Shown: one piece after another, positions 60,001-64,000 of the stretch | Numbering within the stretch: position 1 is the first letter of the stretch | Layout: the number at the start of each line of letters is the position of its first letter | Source: Sepiola atlantica | Lineage: Eukaryota > Mollusca > Cephalopoda > Sepiida > Sepiolidae | Assembly (NCBI GenBank): GCA_963556195.1 | Contig: OY744533.1 | Span: 43,732,913-43,796,912 of the forward strand | Direction: 5' to 3' | DNA: 64,000 nucleotides | Program-made: the position numbers and the translations under genes | Notes under the pieces: generated by a model | The model's database searches: none | What the model saw: only the letters and a program-made list of their open reading frames with translations | What the model was told of the DNA's origin: nothing

Positions 60001-61840
60001 TTGAATTGCCGCATTCCATTTATTAGTATTGTGAAGTCCACACACATGCAAAGAGTTATCAACAGACATATTTGCACACAGCGTTATCTAATAATCACAA
60101 ATCCTATTGATTAATCAAAATATATTATTCTATTGTCAATCTTTAATTGCATTATTCAATCTGCCATTTTGAATTGCCGCATTCCATTTATTAGTATTGT
60201 GAAGTCCACACACATGCAAACAGTTATCAACAGACATATTCGCACACAGTGTTATCTAATCATCACAAATCCTATTGATTAATCAAAATATATTATTCTA
60301 TTGTCAATCTTTAATTGCATTATTCAATCTGCCATTTTGAATTGCAGCATTCCATTTATTAGTATTGTGAAGTCCACACACATGCAAACAGTTATCAACA
60401 GACATATTTGCACACAGCGTTATCTAATCATCACAAATCCTATTGATTAATCAAAATATATTATTCTATTGTCAATCTTTAATTGCATTATTCAATCTGC
60501 CATTTTGAATTGCCGCATTCCATTTATTAGTATTGTGAAGTCCACACACATGCAAACAGTTATCAACAGACATATTCGCACACAGTGTTATCTAATCACA
60601 AATCCTATTGATTAATCAAAATATATTATTCTATTGTCAATCTTTAATTGCATTATTCAATCTGCCATTTTGAATTGCAGCATTCCATTTATTAGTATTG
60701 TGAAGTCCACACACATGCAAACAGTTATCAACACACATATTTGCACACAGCGTTATCTAATAATCACAAATCCTATTGATTAATCAAAATATATTATTCT
60801 ATTGTCAATCTTTAATTGCATTATTCAATCTGCCATTTTGAATTGCCGCATTCCATTTATTAGTATTGTGAAGTCCACACACATGCAAACAGTTATCAAC
60901 AGACATATTCGCACACAGTGTTATCTAATCATCACAAATCCTATTGATTAATCAAAATATATTATTCTATTGTCAATCTTTAATTGCATTATTCAATCTG
61001 CCATTTTGAATTGCAGCATTCTATTTATTAGTATTGTGAAGTCCACACACATGCAAACAGTTATCAACAGACATATTTGCACACAGCGTTATCTAATCAT
61101 CACAAATCCTATTGATTAATCAAAATATATTATTCTATTGTCAATCTTTAATTGCATTATTCAATCTGCCATTTTGAATTGCTGCATTCCATTTATTAGT
61201 ATTGTGAAGTCCACACACATGCAAACAGTTATCAACAGACATATTCGCACACAGTGTTATCTTATCATCACAAATCCTATTGATTAATCAAAATATATTA
61301 TTCTATTGTCAATCTTTAATTGCATTATTCAATCTGCCATTTTGAATTGCAGCATTCTATTTATTAGTATTGTGAAGTCCACACACATGCAAACAGTTAT
61401 CAACAGACATATTCGCACACAGTGTTATCTTATCATCACAAATCCTATTGATTAATCAAAATATATTATTCTATTGTCAATCTTTAATTGCATTATTCAA
61501 TCTGCCATTTTGAATTGCCGCATTCCATTTATTAGTATTGTGAAGTCCACACACATGCAAACAGTTATCAACAGACATATTCGCACACAGTGTTATCTTA
61601 TCATCACAAATCCTATTGATTAATCAAAATATATTATTCTATTGTCAATCTTTAACTGCATTATTCAATCTGCCATTTTGAATTGCAGCATTCCATTTAT
61701 TAGTATTGTGAAGTCCACACACATGCAAACAGTTATCAACAGACATATTCGCACACAGTGTTATCTAATCACTACAAATCCTATTGATTAATCAAAATAC
61801 ATTATTCTATTGTCAATCTTTAATTGCATTATTCAATCTG
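45046..61840. repeat. 168-bp satellite DNA, 100 tandem copies with higher-order structure
   Basis: GCATTCC recurs every 168 bp from 45065 to 61688. The 16,623 bp between first and last equal 99 periods less 9 bp, and the five deletions I can see (1, 1, 1, 3 and 3 bp) account for it, so there are 100 units including partial ends. Unit variants (CACGTG versus CACATG, AAAG versus AAAC, TTTGCACACAGCG, GTCAACACAC, TTATAAGT, CTTATC, CCAATT, GATTAACT) recur in fixed order. Units from 46577 repeat from 48424 (11 units, 1847 bp). Units around 52287 repeat around 54975 (16 units, 2688 bp). There is no coding capacity, no hammerhead and no tRNA-like box. The length is in the range of centromeric or heterochromatic satellites; location and function are unknown. 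Confidence 0.98.
51882..51912. other. 31-bp micro-inversion inside one satellite unit
   Basis: The segment that normally reads ATTAATCAAAATATATTATT... to GTCAAT is present as its reverse complement (ATTGACAATAGAATAATATA...), leaving unit length unchanged. One base differs (T for G). It corresponds to the C-to-A variant found in the unit exactly 16 units later (about 54570), so both derive from one ancestral unit. Confidence 0.9.
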
Positions 61841-62004
61841 TCCGATGAGGTGTAAACATCACGATGGACATCAAAATCTCCGATAGCACTTCTCCCGACA
61901 CCTTCACTTCCTTAGCACATTCATTACACAATTTACTTTATCATTTTTACTGAACATGTTGCAAACATTGTGTCATAAAAAAACAACACAGGTTTTCTCA
62001 TTTT

Positions 62005-62230
62005 GCAAGTCTGCTATTCAACTTGAGGAAACGAGCACCATTTGAAATCTCCAAACAAAAATGAAAATCTGTTAATTGTTTATAAACTGGACTCATGGTT
62101 TTACTTGGAATGAGAATTCTTTGTTGCAGCACTGACAGAACTGACCAACAACTTTGGACCGGCACGACGAGTAGGACGATCACGGCTAATGCAGTGAACG
62201 CACTCATGTATGTTCATACCTGAATTCATG
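62005..62230 (+). repeat. dispersed repeat, right relative of 43250-43480
   Basis: See the shared blocks listed for 43250-43480. Divergence is substantial, so the pair is old or comes from separate insertions of one family. Confidence 0.6.
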
Positions 62231-62395
62231 CATGTTCACAGAGGTGAAATCGTTTAAGATGTCGATGTGAGCAACGCTTGTTCTCTTTCTATTTCATTTT
62301 TACCATTTCACTTCCGCTAATAATGTTGCCCAGCATAATTTTTTTATTGTGCCATTCTGCCCTAATAATCAAAGGAAGAAATTTAAAAAAAAAAT

Positions 62396-62866
62396 TTTTT
62401 TGTCTTTATTTGGGCATCAGAAATGACTCACATTTTTTTTGTCTTTATTTGGGCATCAGAAATGACTCACATTTTTTTTGTCTTTATTTGGGCATCAGAA
62501 ATGACTCACATTTATTTTGTCTTTATTTGGGCATCAGAAATGACTCACATTTATTTTGTCTTTATTTGGGCATCAGAAATGACTCACATTTTTTTTGTCT
62601 TTATTTGGGCATCAGAAATGACTCACATTTTTTTGTCTTTATTTGGGCATCAGAAATGACTCACATTTTTTTTGTCTTTATTTGGGCATCAGAAATGACT
62701 CACATTTATTTTGTCTTTATTTGGGCATCAGAAATGACTCACATTTATTTTGTCTTTATTTGGGCATCAGAAATGACTCACATTTTTTTTGTCTTTATTT
62801 GGGCATCAGAAATGACTCACATTTATTTTGTCTTTATTTGGGCATCAGAAATGACTCACATTTTTT
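62396..62866 (+). repeat. 39-bp minisatellite, 12 copies
   Basis: The unit is TTTGTCTTTATTTGGGCATC plus AGAAATGACTCACATTTTT, with T-run length varying. Since 39 is a multiple of 3, a 201-codon open frame results, repeating FCLYLGIRNDSH and, after a slip, FVFIWASEMTH. I see no evidence that it is translated. Confidence 0.95.
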
Positions 62867-63356
62867 TTTTCAACTTGCAATAGTTCTGCCCCTAACTTTC
62901 CTATGAAATAAAAATAAACCATCAGAAAGACTTAAATTGGAAAGTTAAATAGCATGCCAGACAACTATGCTGCCTGAAATGAATTTGGAAACAAATCGTT
63001 CACTCTAAATAAAAAAGTCAATGGTAGGTGTTTTTTTTTCTTTACGTCAACATAAATAATAATTTATATATAAAAAATTAAATTACTGACATAATTCTAT
63101 GATTTCATATGAATATTAGTGCAAACACTGGTGAAACATAATTTATTTCTTCATCACTTTTGATGGAGGACATACACTAGTATATTATATATTTTTTTAA
63201 TATTCTGATCTGAAACTTCTTAATTGATGCTGTATAGACCCGTACATAACTACATATACATACCTAAAGTCTATATATGTTAAACACCTTTAACAAACGC
63301 ACTCAAACTTAAAAATATTCAGATATACATATGCATCTGAGAGACACATATATACT

Positions 63357-63357
<1 letters not shown>
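62867..63357. other. intergenic AT-rich DNA, nothing recognised
   Basis: No conserved reading frame, RNA fold or repeat relation to the rest of the window was seen. Confidence 0.5.

Positions 63358-63435
<78 letters not shown>
63358..63435. repeat. (CA)n(TA)n compound microsatellite
   Basis: About 22 CA units continue into about 16 TA units. It borders the Penelope-like sequence that follows. Confidence 0.95.
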
Positions 63436-63438
<3 letters not shown>

Positions 63439-63506
63439 CGCAAGCATGAAGGGAAGACGAATTTTATCGTTCATGATTAAAAGTTAATCAAGAAAAAAAA
63501 AAACAC

Positions 63507-63542
63507 CAGCCGACCGGTTTCGCCCTCTCTTAACAAAGGCTG
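63507..63542 (-). ncRNA. degenerate hammerhead-like motif of a Penelope-like element
   Basis: On the minus strand CAGCC (63542-63538) pairs perfectly with GGCTG (63511-63507) as stem I. GAAACCGGTC (63521-63512) gives G12AA14, a 3-bp stem III (ACC/GGU) and C17. The CTGATGA strand is missing, replaced by TTTGTTA, and stem II is lost. It therefore looks like a hammerhead that lost about a dozen bases. It lies downstream of the GIY-YIG remnant on the same strand. Confidence 0.4.
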
Positions 63543-63649
63543 TATCGAGGGATTTAAAAGAAACGAGGGATTTAAAAAGGGGGGGGGTGAAAAGAGAGAG
63601 TACAGAAAATAAAATAGCGTTATGTTATATGTACAATGGAGGATGAATC

Positions 63650-64000
63650 TTAGAGACTGATCACATCAAGTCCTAATAGACAATCCCTTTGCTTACAAAG
63701 GGAGGGACGTTTAAGACAAACGTGGATCGTCTCCAAGATTTTTAGATGGTATAATTAGTGAGCATGACTGAGAATGGTGAAGGAGTCTATGCTAAAATTC
63801 CTAGCGCACGACGGGTTTTTAAGTAAATGGTCTGTAATGGAAGACCGGTATGTGTTATTTTGAACGTCCGTTGACCGGAAGGTTCCATTCCTGATCTTAC
63901 TCGGAATGTGCTGTTGGACTCTACTATCCAATCTTAACGTCGTCCTACCCACATAGTCAGCACTGCAACTACATTTAAAATGATAAATTACATTAGTTTT
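63650..64000 (-). pseudogene. Penelope-like element GIY-YIG endonuclease, C-terminal part
   Basis: Reading in from the window edge, the minus strand gives TNVIYHFKCSCSADYVGRTT, then LRLDSRVQQHIPSKIRNG and ITDHLLKNPSCARNF. The IY-x8-YVG spacing and the following RVQQH helix are the GIY-YIG fold found C-terminal to the reverse transcriptase of Penelope-like elements. An in-frame TAA (63757-63755) interrupts it. The same frame continues with YHLKILETIHVCLKRPSLC, a typical end, to a TAA at 63652-63650. The reverse transcriptase, if present, lies beyond the window. Confidence 0.8.

Noticed and set aside
45046..61840. Satellite unit as a hammerhead- or tRNA-derived satellite, or as a CRISPR-like array
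   Set aside because: No CUGANGA/GAAA pair, no A/B boxes, and no unique spacers between identical repeats; it is a plain head-to-tail satellite.
61841..61880. GTCC-GATGAGG...CGATGGAC at the right edge of the satellite as a hammerhead
   Set aside because: The flanks pair (TGTCC/GGACA) but the GAA of the second core strand is absent and U4 is changed.

Overview
The window looks like a piece of a mollusc nuclear genome, most likely a coleoid cephalopod (octopus-like). The reasons are one ordinary spliced animal gene with kilobase-scale AT-rich introns, many (TA)n microsatellites, and a dense, mostly dead load of LINE, Penelope-like and Tc1/mariner sequence. The organism is inferred from this style; no marker gene fixes the species.

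Layout. (1) 2.1-34.8 kb, + strand: the 3' half of TRAPPC12, a TPR-repeat subunit of the TRAPPIII vesicle-tethering complex. I place 11 exons by acceptor/donor sites and reading phase; they join into 398 in-frame codons plus a stop. The 5' exons lie upstream of the window. (2) The introns hold most of the mobile DNA: two elements with inverted terminal repeats (3.3 and 8.8-10.1 kb), one carrying a Penelope-type GIY-YIG nuclease remnant; a hammerhead-ribozyme-like fold (4.0 kb); a U2-snRNA-headed SINE (10.2-10.5 kb); a dead mariner with matching ends (13.3-14.6 kb); a decayed CR1/L2-like LINE (21.7-24.6 kb); an RT plus RNase H LINE (25.5-27.9 kb); a 64-bp minisatellite (28.8-29.7 kb); a fold-back element (31.8-32.3 kb); and the nuclease end of an R2/NeSL-type LINE (32.6-32.9 kb). 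(3) 34.9-44.5 kb: intergenic repeats, including a 26-bp minisatellite, dispersed families, a Tc1/mariner-like transposase remnant, a second U2-headed SINE with 14-bp target-site duplications, and a 559-bp MITE. (4) 45.05-61.84 kb: one continuous satellite array, 100 units of 168 bp by hand count, with visible higher-order repeats (11-unit/1847 bp and 16-unit/2688 bp) and one unit carrying a 31-bp micro-inversion. (5) 61.8-64.0 kb: a 39-bp minisatellite, a CA/TA microsatellite and the 3' end of a Penelope-like element running off the window on the minus strand.

There is one host gene and no operon-like organisation. The parts that deserve attention are the RNA-derived and RNA-structured repeats (U2-headed SINEs, hammerhead-like folds in Penelope-type sequence) and the higher-order satellite. 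Everything was read by eye; similarity calls rest on recognised motifs, not on searches.
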